From positions 248,001 to 312,000 of the forward strand of contig CAWIIF010000008.1 in NCBI GenBank assembly GCA_963836015.1: a stretch of DNA of 64,000 nt. Direction: 5' to 3'. Shown here piece after piece: positions 57,302 through 64,000 of the stretch. The notes under the pieces were generated by a model. That model was given only the letters and a program-made list of their open reading frames with translations. It was not told where the DNA came from and did no database searches. The translations under genes were made by a program, and so were the position numbers. Numbering within the stretch: the first letter of the stretch is position 1; every line of letters begins with the position of its first letter. Source of the DNA: CAWCDJ01 sp963836015. GTDB lineage: Bacteria; Acidobacteriota; Terriglobia; Bryobacterales; Bryobacteraceae.

Positions 57302-59365
57302 TCACCGCAGCGGTTTCGCCGGACATTGCAGTTGGTTGACCGCGCTGTCCGCCGTGGCTTTGGCCCGCTCCGCCTGTCCGATCTGCGCGTACCAGCCGGC
57401 CACGTTCCAGGAGGCGGCGCACACCTGGTCGTGCACCATCGGGCATCCCATATCGATCGTGGCGCCACCCGCCGCGCTCTTGATCGCGCAGCTCTGCGGG
57501 GCGGTCTCGCGATAGAGTTTCTCCAGGCTTGCCGCGAGCCCGGTGGAATTGGAGTCGATCACCAGCCCTTCGATCAGCGCGACAGCCGCCTGGCCGTTGT
57601 CGCCCCTCTCCCGGTACGCCGTCGAGAGCTCCTCGGCGAACGCCGGATCCTGCCGCGCCCCGCGCCCCGCCAGGAGCGCCGCCATCGCCTGCTCCGGCTG
57701 ATGCAGGCGGTTATACGTGCGGCCGAGCTCCAGATACAGCGTCGGCCAGAGCGCCGCCGACGCGTGCCTGCCCTGAGCCAGGTTCACCAGGCGGATGTGC
57801 TCCCTTTCGAGCGCGCCGATCTTTTCCGCATGCAGCAGCGCCGCAAGCGCCTTCCGGTACCATGTGGAGGAATCGGCACCGGCCGCATCGCCCTTGCGCC
57901 GGAAGCACTCGCCCGCCATCTCGCAGGCTCGCATGCTGTTCTGCTGGTCGGGCAGGGGAGCGAGGATCCGCAGCATCTCGTCCGCTTCGTGAGCCGCTCC
58001 GTCGAGTTGTCCATCGGCCAGCAGCGCGGACGCCAGCGAATAGTGCGCACGGAAGGAATCGGGCGTCGCGGCGGCCGCGGCGCTCCACAGGGCGCGCTCG
58101 TTACTCCAGTCGAAATTCCGGGCGAACGTCCGCGCTCCCAGAGCCAGGCAGAGTACCGCCGAGATTCCCAGAAAGGCCCGCCGGCGGCGCAGTCCCCAGA
58201 GGGCCGCCACCAGGCAGCCTACGACACCGACCGCCGGAAGATATAGAAACCGCTCGGCCATGGTTGCCCCGATTACGATCACGAGGTTCGAGACCGGAGC
58301 CAGCGCGGCAAAGAAGAACGCCGCCAGGAAGAAATACGCCGGCTTTCCGCGCCGGTATCCGGCGATCGCGGCCGCTGCCGCCAGCAGGCACACGGCGGCG
58401 CTCGCGAGCACCCTCCAGTCGGCCCAGCCTGCGAACGGGATCTGGTGGAAGGAGTAGTCGGCCGAGAGCTTCGCCGGCCAGAGCAGAAGCCGGAGATCGG
58501 TGAGGATCAGCGTGAGCGCGGTGAGCCGCGCCGTCCAGAAATCCACGCCCGTCAGGGGATTGTCCACGAACGGAACGAGGCCCACCGGATGGTTCGCCAG
58601 CATGTCGCCGCGCAGCCCGAAGAAGACGGCGAACGGTACCGCCACGGCAGCATAGCCCGGCCATCGCGCGCTCCACCCCGTCCGCCGGCCGTACGCGAAA
58701 TCGTACAGCAGCATGGCCGCCGGAAGCACCACCCCGCTCTCTTTCGAAAAGATTCCGATGGCTGCCGCGGCTGCCAGCGCCGCCAGCCACTCCAGTTTCC
58801 GCCGGCCCGTAGCGGCCGCCGCCTGGATATGGCACAGCAGCCCGGCCAGGACGCCGAACGCCGCCAGCAGGTCCGCGCGCCCCACCAGGTTCGTCACCGA
58901 CTCGGTGAGCACCGGATGGACGCCCCAGAGCGCCGCCATCGCGACGGCCGCCAACGGGTCGGTGAACAGCGCCAGTCCCAGTAGATATACCAGCACGATG
59001 TTGGCGAGATGGATCGCGAAGTTCAGGATGTGATATCCGGCCGGGTTGACGCCATTGCCCAGAACCGCGTAGTTGAACAGGTACGAGAGCGTGGTGAAAG
59101 GGCGGTAGAGTCCGGTGGTCTTGCTCCCGTACCAGTATTCCTCGGTGAAGGCCAGGCGGATATTCCCGGCCGTGGCGGCGCGCACCCGGGCATCGCCTTG
59201 GATCACGGGAACGTCGTCGGCCACCATGCCGGCCTGGAACGAGTTCGAATAGCACACCAGGGCCAGTGCCCAAACCGCCAGAATGCGCCGCGCATGCGGC
59301 TGCCATTCAAATCCCCTGGTGACTCGCGTTACCGCCGGATCCCGCTGCCTTGCCGCCTTTGCCAT
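57302..59365 (-). CDS. TMTC-like GT-C glycosyltransferase with TPR repeats
   Basis: A 687-residue protein. The first 430 residues are a polytopic GT-C domain with YSNSFQAGMVADDVPVIQGD (acidic D-D motif in loop 1), GLYRPFTTLSYLFNYAVLGN, AALWGVHPVLTESVTNLVGR, LLLWPAKLSADYSFHQIPFA and MAERFLYLPAVGVVG, closely matching the DUF1736/TMTC family of O-mannosyltransferases. The C-terminal 250 residues contain TPR-like helices (FRAHYSLASALLADGQLDGA, YLELGRTYNRLHQPEQAMAA). The homologous proteins transfer mannose from a polyprenyl-phosphate donor to secreted proteins. It is convergent with the GT39-like gene, 3 bases apart. Confidence 0.82.
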   Translation of the reverse strand: MAKAARQRDPAVTRVTRGFEWQPHARRILAVWALALVCYSNSFQAGMVADDVPVIQGDARVRAATAGNIRLAFTEEYWYGSKTTGLYRPFTTLSYLFNYAVLGNGVNPAGYHILNFAIHLANIVLVYLLGLALFTDPLAAVAMAALWGVHPVLTESVTNLVGRADLLAAFGVLAGLLCHIQAAAATGRRKLEWLAALAAAAAIGIFSKESGVVLPAAMLLYDFAYGRRTGWSARWPGYAAVAVPFAVFFGLRGDMLANHPVGLVPFVDNPLTGVDFWTARLTALTLILTDLRLLLWPAKLSADYSFHQIPFAGWADWRVLASAAVCLLAAAAAIAGYRRGKPAYFFLAAFFFAALAPVSNLVIVIGATMAERFLYLPAVGVVGCLVAALWGLRRRRAFLGISAVLCLALGARTFARNFDWSNERALWSAAAAATPDSFRAHYSLASALLADGQLDGAAHEADEMLRILAPLPDQQNSMRACEMAGECFRRKGDAAGADSSTWYRKALAALLHAEKIGALEREHIRLVNLAQGRHASAALWPTLYLELGRTYNRLHQPEQAMAALLAGRGARQDPAFAEELSTAYRERGDNGQAAVALIEGLVIDSNSTGLAASLEKLYRETAPQSCAIKSAAGGATIDMGCPMVHDQVCAASWNVAGWYAQIGQAERAKATADSAVNQLQCPAKPLR

Positions 59366-59424
59366 TTGCCGTTGCGGTCCAATTTATCATGCATCGCCGC
59401 GGACGCCCCGGCCGTGCAATCGGC

Positions 59425-59430
59425 TATAAT
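59425..59430 (+). promoter_or_regulatory. TATAAT -10 box
   Basis: A perfect TATAAT lies 27 bases before the GTG start at 59458 in the short gap between divergent genes. A -35 element is not convincing. Confidence 0.4.
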
Positions 59431-59457
59431 CAGTGGAGATTCACGTCGTAGCACCCT

Positions 59458-60516
59458 GTGAAGCGATTCCCTTTTCTGGACTGGATGCGTGGGCTGGCCG
59501 TGCTCATCATGATCCAGTGCCACACATTCAATTCGCTGGCCCGCATGGATTTGCGGGACGGAGGCCCTTACGTCCTCTCCCAGTTCGTGGGAGGGATGGC
59601 GGCCCCGCTCTTCCTTTTCATGGCCGGCATGACGTTCGCCTTCCAGATGGACAGCCTGGAGCGCCGCGAATTGCCCGCCCTCCGCCGGTGGGTCGTCTCG
59701 CTGCGCCGCGCCGCTTACATCCTGGGGATCGCGTTCCTCTTCCGCTTTTCCAACTGGGTTGCCGCGCTGCCCCACGCCGACTGGGAGGAGTTCACCAAGG
59801 TCGACATCCTGAACTGCATGGGCGTGGCCATGCTGGCCTTCTCCGCGGCCGCACTGTTCGATTTTCGCGGACGCGCGCGTTTCGGCGCCGCCGCCGGCCT
59901 GGCGATCGCCGCCGCGGCCCCCCTGGTCGCGAGCCTGCCCTGGGAGGGCGTTCCCACGCTGCTGCGCGATTACCTCACGCCTTCCGGACGCGGGCACTTC
60001 GCGTTCTTCCCCTGCGCCTCCTATGTCGGCTTCGGTCTGACAGCGGGCACCCTCGTAAAGCGCGCCGCCGAAGAGCGCTTCGACCGCTTGATGCAATGGG
60101 GCGTGCTGCTCGGCTTCGGCCTGGTCTTCGGCAGCCAGTACTTCTCGAACCTGCCCTATTCGGTCTATCCGCAATCGAACTTCTGGACCAACAGCCCGGC
60201 CCTCATTCTCATCCGGGTCGGCGTGATGCTGTTGATTCTGGCCGGAGCCTACATTTGGACCACCTTCACCGCCGCGCACCGCTGGAGTTGGATTCAGGTT
60301 CTCGGCAAGAATTCACTGATGGTTTACTGGGTTCATGTGATTCTGGTCTACGGCGAGATCGCCAGACCGCTCAAACGCACGCTCGACGTGACCGGGACCT
60401 GGCTCGCCACCGCCGCCGTCACGGCGCTCATGCTGGGGCTGTCGGTTGCCTGGCTCCGCTGGAAGGCGTACCGCGCCGCCAAACTCCAGCCGGTCGCGAA
60501 ACTCGCGGCCGCCTGA
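59458..60516 (+). CDS. DUF1624/HGSNAT-like membrane acyltransferase
   Basis: A 352-residue membrane protein with about nine to ten helices, GTG start. It opens KRFPFLDWMRGLAVLIMIQC followed by HTFNS, the conserved [FY]-x-D-x-x-R-G-x-[AT]-[IV]-x-x-M-[IV]-x-x-H block of the DUF1624/YeiB-HGSNAT acyltransferase superfamily, with GGMAAPLFLFMAGMTFAFQM, KVDILNCMGVAMLAFSAAAL and LGKNSLMVYWVHVILVYGEI. Family members transfer acetyl groups to sugars across the membrane, with the conserved His near residue 22 as the likely acyl carrier. The acceptor is unknown; the neighbouring glycosyltransferases suggest modification of an envelope glycan. Confidence 0.8.
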   Translation: MKRFPFLDWMRGLAVLIMIQCHTFNSLARMDLRDGGPYVLSQFVGGMAAPLFLFMAGMTFAFQMDSLERRELPALRRWVVSLRRAAYILGIAFLFRFSNWVAALPHADWEEFTKVDILNCMGVAMLAFSAAALFDFRGRARFGAAAGLAIAAAAPLVASLPWEGVPTLLRDYLTPSGRGHFAFFPCASYVGFGLTAGTLVKRAAEERFDRLMQWGVLLGFGLVFGSQYFSNLPYSVYPQSNFWTNSPALILIRVGVMLLILAGAYIWTTFTAAHRWSWIQVLGKNSLMVYWVHVILVYGEIARPLKRTLDVTGTWLATAAVTALMLGLSVAWLRWKAYRAAKLQPVAKLAAA

Positions 60517-60544
60517 TTCGGGCTGGCCGCGATCGCAATCCAGG

Positions 60545-61000
60545 TCAGTTCCATTTCGGGAATTCGATGGGCGGGTTGATCACCGGCTGCGGCAGCGGAA
60601 TCTGCGCCGCCAGTTCCGCGATGGACGTGTTCTGCAGGACGTTGACCATGGCTTCCTGGGCTCTCGCCCACACCATGTGCGCCGGGCACCACGATTGCCG
60701 CGTACAGGCGCGGTCCGAGCTCAGGCAGACATTCAGCCGCACCGGCCCCTCCACCGCTTCCACGATCTCCAGAATCGAGGCGGTCGCATTCGATTCCGGC
60801 AACTCAAATCCGCCGGTATTTCCCCGGTGCGAGATCACCAACCCCGTCCGGGTCAGGCTTTGCAGCACCTTGGAGAGGAACTGCTCCGGGCACTCCGCCG
60901 CTTCCGCCAGCTGGGCCCGGCTCGCCCGCGTCCCAAGCGGCAATCCTGCCAGGTGGATCATCACCCGTACCGCGTAATCAGCAGCTCTGGTCAGTTGCAT
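60545..61000 (-). CDS. Rrf2-family regulator with three candidate [2Fe-2S] cysteines
   Basis: A 151-residue transcription factor starting MQLTRAADYAVRVMIHLAGL, the canonical Rrf2 N-terminus, which selects ATG 61000 over 61039. The winged helix continues with AECPEQFLSKVLQSLTRTGL and VISHRGNTGGFELP. Three Cys in VCLSSDRACTRQSWCPAH have C-x6-C-x5-C spacing, similar to the cluster-binding cysteines of IscR, NsrR and RsrR, so it is probably an iron-sulfur-based sensor of oxidation, NO or cluster status. No isc/suf genes are nearby. The C-terminus ends in a Pro-rich tail (PLPQPVINPPIEFPKWN). Confidence 0.9.
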   Translation of the reverse strand: MQLTRAADYAVRVMIHLAGLPLGTRASRAQLAEAAECPEQFLSKVLQSLTRTGLVISHRGNTGGFELPESNATASILEIVEAVEGPVRLNVCLSSDRACTRQSWCPAHMVWARAQEAMVNVLQNTSIAELAAQIPLPQPVINPPIEFPKWN

Positions 61001-61034
61001 TTGTGCTATTTGGAGTCCTTTTATCCATTTTACG

Positions 61035-61063
61035 ATCATAGCATTTCAAGTGCCACAATCCAA
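61035..61063 (-). promoter_or_regulatory. Candidate promoter of the Rrf2 gene
   Basis: On the minus strand TTGGAT (61058-61063) and TATGAT (61035-61040) are spaced by 17 bases, and transcription would start near 61028, giving a leader of about 28 bases. The -10 matches five of six positions and the -35 three of six. The remaining gap up to 61188 contains an imperfect inverted repeat CCGATAT...ATTCGG near 61070 that could be a regulator site; it holds no gene. Confidence 0.4.
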
Positions 61064-61188
61064 AGGCCTCCGATATTGGGACTATTCGGATCGCGATTAC
61101 GCGCAAGGTGGAATTTCGCTCACCCACCCCTGGGTGAAGTTCCGCGCTCTTCCACGTGTTTCTTCGGTCTCCCCGGGGCCAGATCCCA

Positions 61189-62691
61189 TTAGCGCGCCGG
61201 GAGATCCAGCGACCCCAGTCGCCCCGATCCCCGGTCGTAGACCACCACCCGCACCCGCGCGGCCCCCGGCGCCAGCCGGATCTCCCTGCGCATCAGCAGT
61301 CCCTCCCGCAGCAGAGTCTCGTAGCGCTGCCGGTTGGGATTCACCTGCACTGCCTCCCCCACCGTCAGCAGATCCCGTCCGTCCGCTGCCCTCTGCGCCA
61401 GCACCAGGTCGAGCGTCCCGAGCCAGCCGCCTCCTTGCGGCTCGAGCGACAGTTCCCTTGCGGGAATAGCGATCGTCAGGCGCAACCCCTCCGGCTGTTT
61501 CGGATCTGGCTTCTCCATCCGCACCGTCACCGTGATCCCGGTCGAATCCACCGGACTCCACAGGGCATCCCGGATCTCCGCGCGCCCATCCCGGTCGGCT
61601 TGCGGAATCTGCGCGTCCGCCGCCAGGTAGCCCTTGCGGTATTGCAGATCGACTCCCTTGCGCCGCACCTCGATCTGCAGCCGGTGGTAGTTGCCGTCCT
61701 GTCCCGCGGAATCCGGATAGAAGCCCAGCGTGTAGCTGACCTGCGCGTCGCCCATCGCCTCGCGGATGGCCCCCGCGGTGTCATTCCGGTCGTAAAAGGC
61801 CCGCCCGCCCGTAAGCTCGGCGATCAGATCCATCCCGTAGTGGCGCTCCTGCTCGCCCGCTCCTCCGGCGACCGACAGCCCGCGTGCATCCACGGGATAG
61901 ACCGCCAGGTCGCCTTTTGCCAGCGCCCGCCCCAGCCGGTTTGTCACCGGATCGAACCGGATGGGCTCTTCCCGGCCGGGCCCCGGCACGCGATACTCCA
62001 GCGGAAATCCGGACGAGAGCCAGATCAAGCTCTTGCGCCCGGGAATCCGAGCCATCTCATCCGCCAGTTCCTTCATCAGGTCGTGGGTCGCGAGCGCACG
62101 GTAGTAAGCCATCATGCCCTTCACGGTCGCGTCCGCGGCGGCTGTGTATTCACCGGCCGCTCCGAGTGTCGCCGCCGGCGATTCGGAGTCAGGGGCGAGC
62201 CGCAGGTTCGGCGTGTAATGCGCCACCGCCGCGGTCAGTTGATCGATATCGTTGGTGAAGTCCTGAATCTTCCGCAGACGGTCGCCCATCGCATAAATTG
62301 CCATGCGGTCGCGCGGGCGAATCTCGCGGACGAACTTCAGCAGCTGCTGGCGGGCCTGTGCCTGCGACTCGAACTCCGTGTTCAGCCCGTCGATCAGGAT
62401 CACCGTCAGCCGGCTGGCTGCATCGGTGCGGATGTCCGAACGGTTCGTGAAGATATTGGGGTTGGGCGGCGCCAGGCGCTTCGGCGGCGGCTCCACCTTG
62501 TGGACCGAGAAGAATGCGATCTTCCGCTCCGCCCCGTTGTCGAAGACCGCGAAATCGTCCGCGGCGAGGTCGGCTACCGGACCCTTTGCGTCCCGGGCGA
62601 TCACACTCACATCCACCAACCGCGTCGTCACTCGAACGGTCGGTGTCTGTGCCGCTGCGGCGGCGGCCATGAACCAGAAGAGGATACGCAA
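61189..62691 (-). CDS. VWFA-related acidobacterial domain protein, secreted
   Basis: A 500-residue exported protein. A TTG start at 62691 with GGAGGA 8 bases upstream gives the signal peptide MRILFWFMAAAAAAQTP. The body matches the VWFA-related Acidobacterial domain (TIGR03436-like): VTTRLVDVSVIARDAKGPVA, LAADDFAVFDNGAERKIAFF, RLTVILIDGLNTEFESQAQA, RMAIYAMGDRLRKIQDFTND, SLIWLSSGFPL, YTLGFYPDSAGQDGNYHRLQ and EVRRKGVDLQYRKGYLA. The metal-ion-dependent adhesion site is only partly recognisable (DGLNT rather than D-x-S-x-S). The function is unknown; presumably extracellular protein interaction. Confidence 0.88.
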   Translation of the reverse strand: MRILFWFMAAAAAAQTPTVRVTTRLVDVSVIARDAKGPVADLAADDFAVFDNGAERKIAFFSVHKVEPPPKRLAPPNPNIFTNRSDIRTDAASRLTVILIDGLNTEFESQAQARQQLLKFVREIRPRDRMAIYAMGDRLRKIQDFTNDIDQLTAAVAHYTPNLRLAPDSESPAATLGAAGEYTAAADATVKGMMAYYRALATHDLMKELADEMARIPGRKSLIWLSSGFPLEYRVPGPGREEPIRFDPVTNRLGRALAKGDLAVYPVDARGLSVAGGAGEQERHYGMDLIAELTGGRAFYDRNDTAGAIREAMGDAQVSYTLGFYPDSAGQDGNYHRLQIEVRRKGVDLQYRKGYLAADAQIPQADRDGRAEIRDALWSPVDSTGITVTVRMEKPDPKQPEGLRLTIAIPARELSLEPQGGGWLGTLDLVLAQRAADGRDLLTVGEAVQVNPNRQRYETLLREGLLMRREIRLAPGAARVRVVVYDRGSGRLGSLDLPAR

Positions 62692-62754
62692 GCGGTTTTC
62701 CTCCGCCCGCTCATTCTAGCGCTATGCTGGTACGTTCACGCCTCAAGCGCACGA

Positions 62755-63054
62755 ATGTCAAATCCAAAACGGAACCTGCTCTCGGACGATCAGGTGCACC
62801 TGATCGCGAAGGCCCTGGCGGATCGCCGGCGCTATGAAATCGTAAAGAGGCTCCACGCGTGCGAAAGTGCACTGGCCTGCGAGACCGTGCGCGGATGCAT
62901 GGATATCAGCCCGGCCACGCTTTCCCATCACATGAAAGAGCTGGAGATGGCCGGCCTGATCCAAGTCGTGCGCCGGCACAAGTTTGCCAGCTATGTGCTG
63001 CGGCGCGATGTCCTGCGGGCTTTCCTCAATCGCCTCAAGACGGATTTGACCTAG
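62755..63054 (+). CDS. ArsR-type winged-helix transcriptional regulator
   Basis: A 99-residue regulator starting MSNPKRNLLSDDQVHLIAKA. LADRRRYEIVKRLHACESAL and MDISPATLSHHMKELEMAGL followed by IQVVRRHKFASYVLRRDVLR are the helix-turn-helix and wing of the ArsR family, with the typical S-x-x-x-S-H-H-M-K-x-L recognition helix. The metal-binding Cys pair of ArsR/SmtB (ELCVCDL) is absent; two Cys in ESALACETVRGC lie at a comparable position and could be redox-active. It lies 79 bases upstream of the SDR gene, a common regulator-target pairing. Confidence 0.85.
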   Translation: MSNPKRNLLSDDQVHLIAKALADRRRYEIVKRLHACESALACETVRGCMDISPATLSHHMKELEMAGLIQVVRRHKFASYVLRRDVLRAFLNRLKTDLT

Positions 63055-63133
63055 CCGCGAATCGTTTTCCCCCTCGCCGCATCAGTTAGATTGTTATCGA
63101 ATTATCGAAACAATCAGGAGGAGGGATCGAGCG

Positions 63134-63886
63134 ATGAGCAGGAAGCTGGAAGGAAAGGTGGCGGTAGTCACCGGCGCGTCGAAAGGGATTGGCGCGGGTA
63201 TTGCGAAGGGCCTGGCGGCGGAGGGTGCGAAGGTCGTGGTGAATTACGCCTCGAGCAAGGAAGGCGCGGAGGAGGTGGTCGCCGAAATCGCGGCCGATGG
63301 CGGCAAAGCGATTGCGGCACAAGGCGATGTCTCCAAGGCGGGCGATGTGCGGAAGCTGTTCGCGACAACCCTGAAGGAGTTCGGACGCGTGGACGTCCTG
63401 GTGAACAATGCCGGGGTCTACCAGTTTGCGGGCCTCGAAGAGATCACGGAGGAGCAGTTTCACCGCCAGTTCAACACCAACGTCCTGGGGCTCATGCTGG
63501 CCACGCAGGAGGCCGCCCGGCATTTCGGCGCCGAGGGCGGCAGCGTAATCAATATCGGGTCGGTCGCGAGCAGCCTGACGCCGCCCGCGAGCGTGATCTA
63601 CACCGCCACCAAGGGGGCCGTGGACGCCGTGACGCACGTGCTGGCGAAAGAACTGGGGCCGAAGAAGATCCGCGTCAACTCCATCAACCCGGGCATGGTG
63701 GAGACGGAAGGCACCCACTCGAGTGGAATCATCGGCAGCGACTTCCAGAAGGGCGCCGAGGCGCAGACCCCGCTCGGTCGGATCGCTCAGCCCTCGGACA
63801 TCGCGCCCATCGCCGTATTCCTGGCATCGGCGGATTCCGGCTGGCTGACCGGCGAAACCTTGCTGGCCTCCGGCGGCCTGCGATAA
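63134..63886 (+). CDS. SDR-family oxidoreductase (3-oxoacyl-ACP reductase / glucose dehydrogenase-like)
   Basis: A 250-residue classical short-chain dehydrogenase. The cofactor motif VAVVTGASKGIGAGIAKGLA (T-G-x3-G-x-G) is followed by NNAG (VDVLVNNAGVYQFA), the catalytic Ser in INIGSVASSLTP, and Tyr-x3-Lys in VIYTATKGAVDAV. After GAKVVVNYASSK the pattern suggests NADP(H) preference. The substrate is not predictable. GGAGGAGGG precedes the start. Regulation by the upstream ArsR-type protein is likely. Confidence 0.93.
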   Translation: MSRKLEGKVAVVTGASKGIGAGIAKGLAAEGAKVVVNYASSKEGAEEVVAEIAADGGKAIAAQGDVSKAGDVRKLFATTLKEFGRVDVLVNNAGVYQFAGLEEITEEQFHRQFNTNVLGLMLATQEAARHFGAEGGSVINIGSVASSLTPPASVIYTATKGAVDAVTHVLAKELGPKKIRVNSINPGMVETEGTHSSGIIGSDFQKGAEAQTPLGRIAQPSDIAPIAVFLASADSGWLTGETLLASGGLR

Positions 63887-63894
63887 CGGCCGGA

Positions 63895-64000
63895 CTACTC
63901 CACTCGCAGCGCCTTCAACGGATCGCTCACAGCGGCTTTCCAGGCTGGCCGCGCACTCGCCGCGGCGCCCACGGCCAGCAGCAAAGCCGCCACGCCCGCA
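63895..64000 (-). CDS. ABC permease C-terminal end (partial, ADOP/FtsX type)
   Basis: The right edge cuts this gene; the minus strand encodes 34 residues ending AAVSDPLKALRVE with stop at 63895-63897. A final hydrophobic helix (AGVAALLLAVGAAASA) followed by AR-P-A-x-x-A-x-x-x-D-P-[LM]-x-A-L-R is the invariant C-terminus of FtsX/MacB permeases, the same as in the proteins ending at 19406 and 44928. It is convergent with the SDR gene, 8 bases apart. Confidence 0.75.
   Translation of the reverse strand, partial: AGVAALLLAVGAAASARPAWKAAVSDPLKALRVE

Overview
The window looks like chromosomal DNA of an acidobacterium close to the Solibacter/Bryobacterales group. The evidence is high GC with GC-biased third codon positions, a Solibacter-type (TIGR03437-like) C-terminal domain, a VWFA-related acidobacterial protein, three long orphan FtsX/MacB-type permeases (one cut by the right edge), a PadR regulator next to one of them, and two PEP-CTERM proteins. 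There is no prophage, insertion sequence, CRISPR array, tRNA or rRNA. Coding density is very high, and the longest gene-free stretch is about 265 bases.

Layout. 1-3090: sugar/glycan catabolism (end of a Gfo/Idh oxidoreductase, TIM-barrel isomerase, GH127 beta-L-arabinofuranosidase). 3095-10126: mixed housekeeping, including a YceH-like protein, squalene-hopene cyclase, a glutamine-amidotransferase-like protein without its cysteine, a VOC-SpoIIE phosphatase fusion and a succinate-semialdehyde-type dehydrogenase. 10287-16877: PEP-CTERM protein, PAP2 phosphatase, metallo-beta-lactamase-fold hydrolase, ispG, YjbQ, DUF2203, CYTH and a frameshifted methyltransferase. 16932-22097: orphan permease and secreted proteins. 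22247-31772: cell-shape region mreB-mreC-mreD, a UbiA-type polyprenyl-phosphate phosphoribosyltransferase, a GT-C-like membrane protein, a PEP-CTERM protein, then mrdA (PBP2) and rodA. 31790-34554: a structured non-coding leader and an RNase G/E with a huge insertion. 34546-38946 (minus): a ribose-type ABC importer operon closed by a Ycf48-like protein. 38980-43609: class A beta-lactamase, amidohydrolase, pyruvate kinase, ROK sugar kinase. 43610-51512 (minus): secreted and membrane proteins, a short and a long orphan permease, TPR protein, PadR regulator. 51565-55616: arginine cluster argF-argG-argH-argR with tandem ARG-box-like operators. 55625-64000: two GT-C membrane glycosyltransferases, a DUF1624-type acyltransferase, an Rrf2 regulator, the VWFA protein, an ArsR-type regulator with an SDR oxidoreductase, and the end of another permease.

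The most unusual signals are two families of short palindromic repeats that have entered coding sequence. A 51-base palindrome occurs between genes at 19413-19463. It occurs again, inverted and with one difference, inside the sugar-ABC ATPase gene at 37961-38011, where it reads through in frame. A second repeat family, intergenic at 22104-22163, supplies most of the signal peptide of the secreted protein at 44090-44935. Several genes also carry a TATAAT-like box 7 to 8 bases before the start codon, which suggests leaderless transcripts. All functions are inferred by reading the sequence; no database search was possible.
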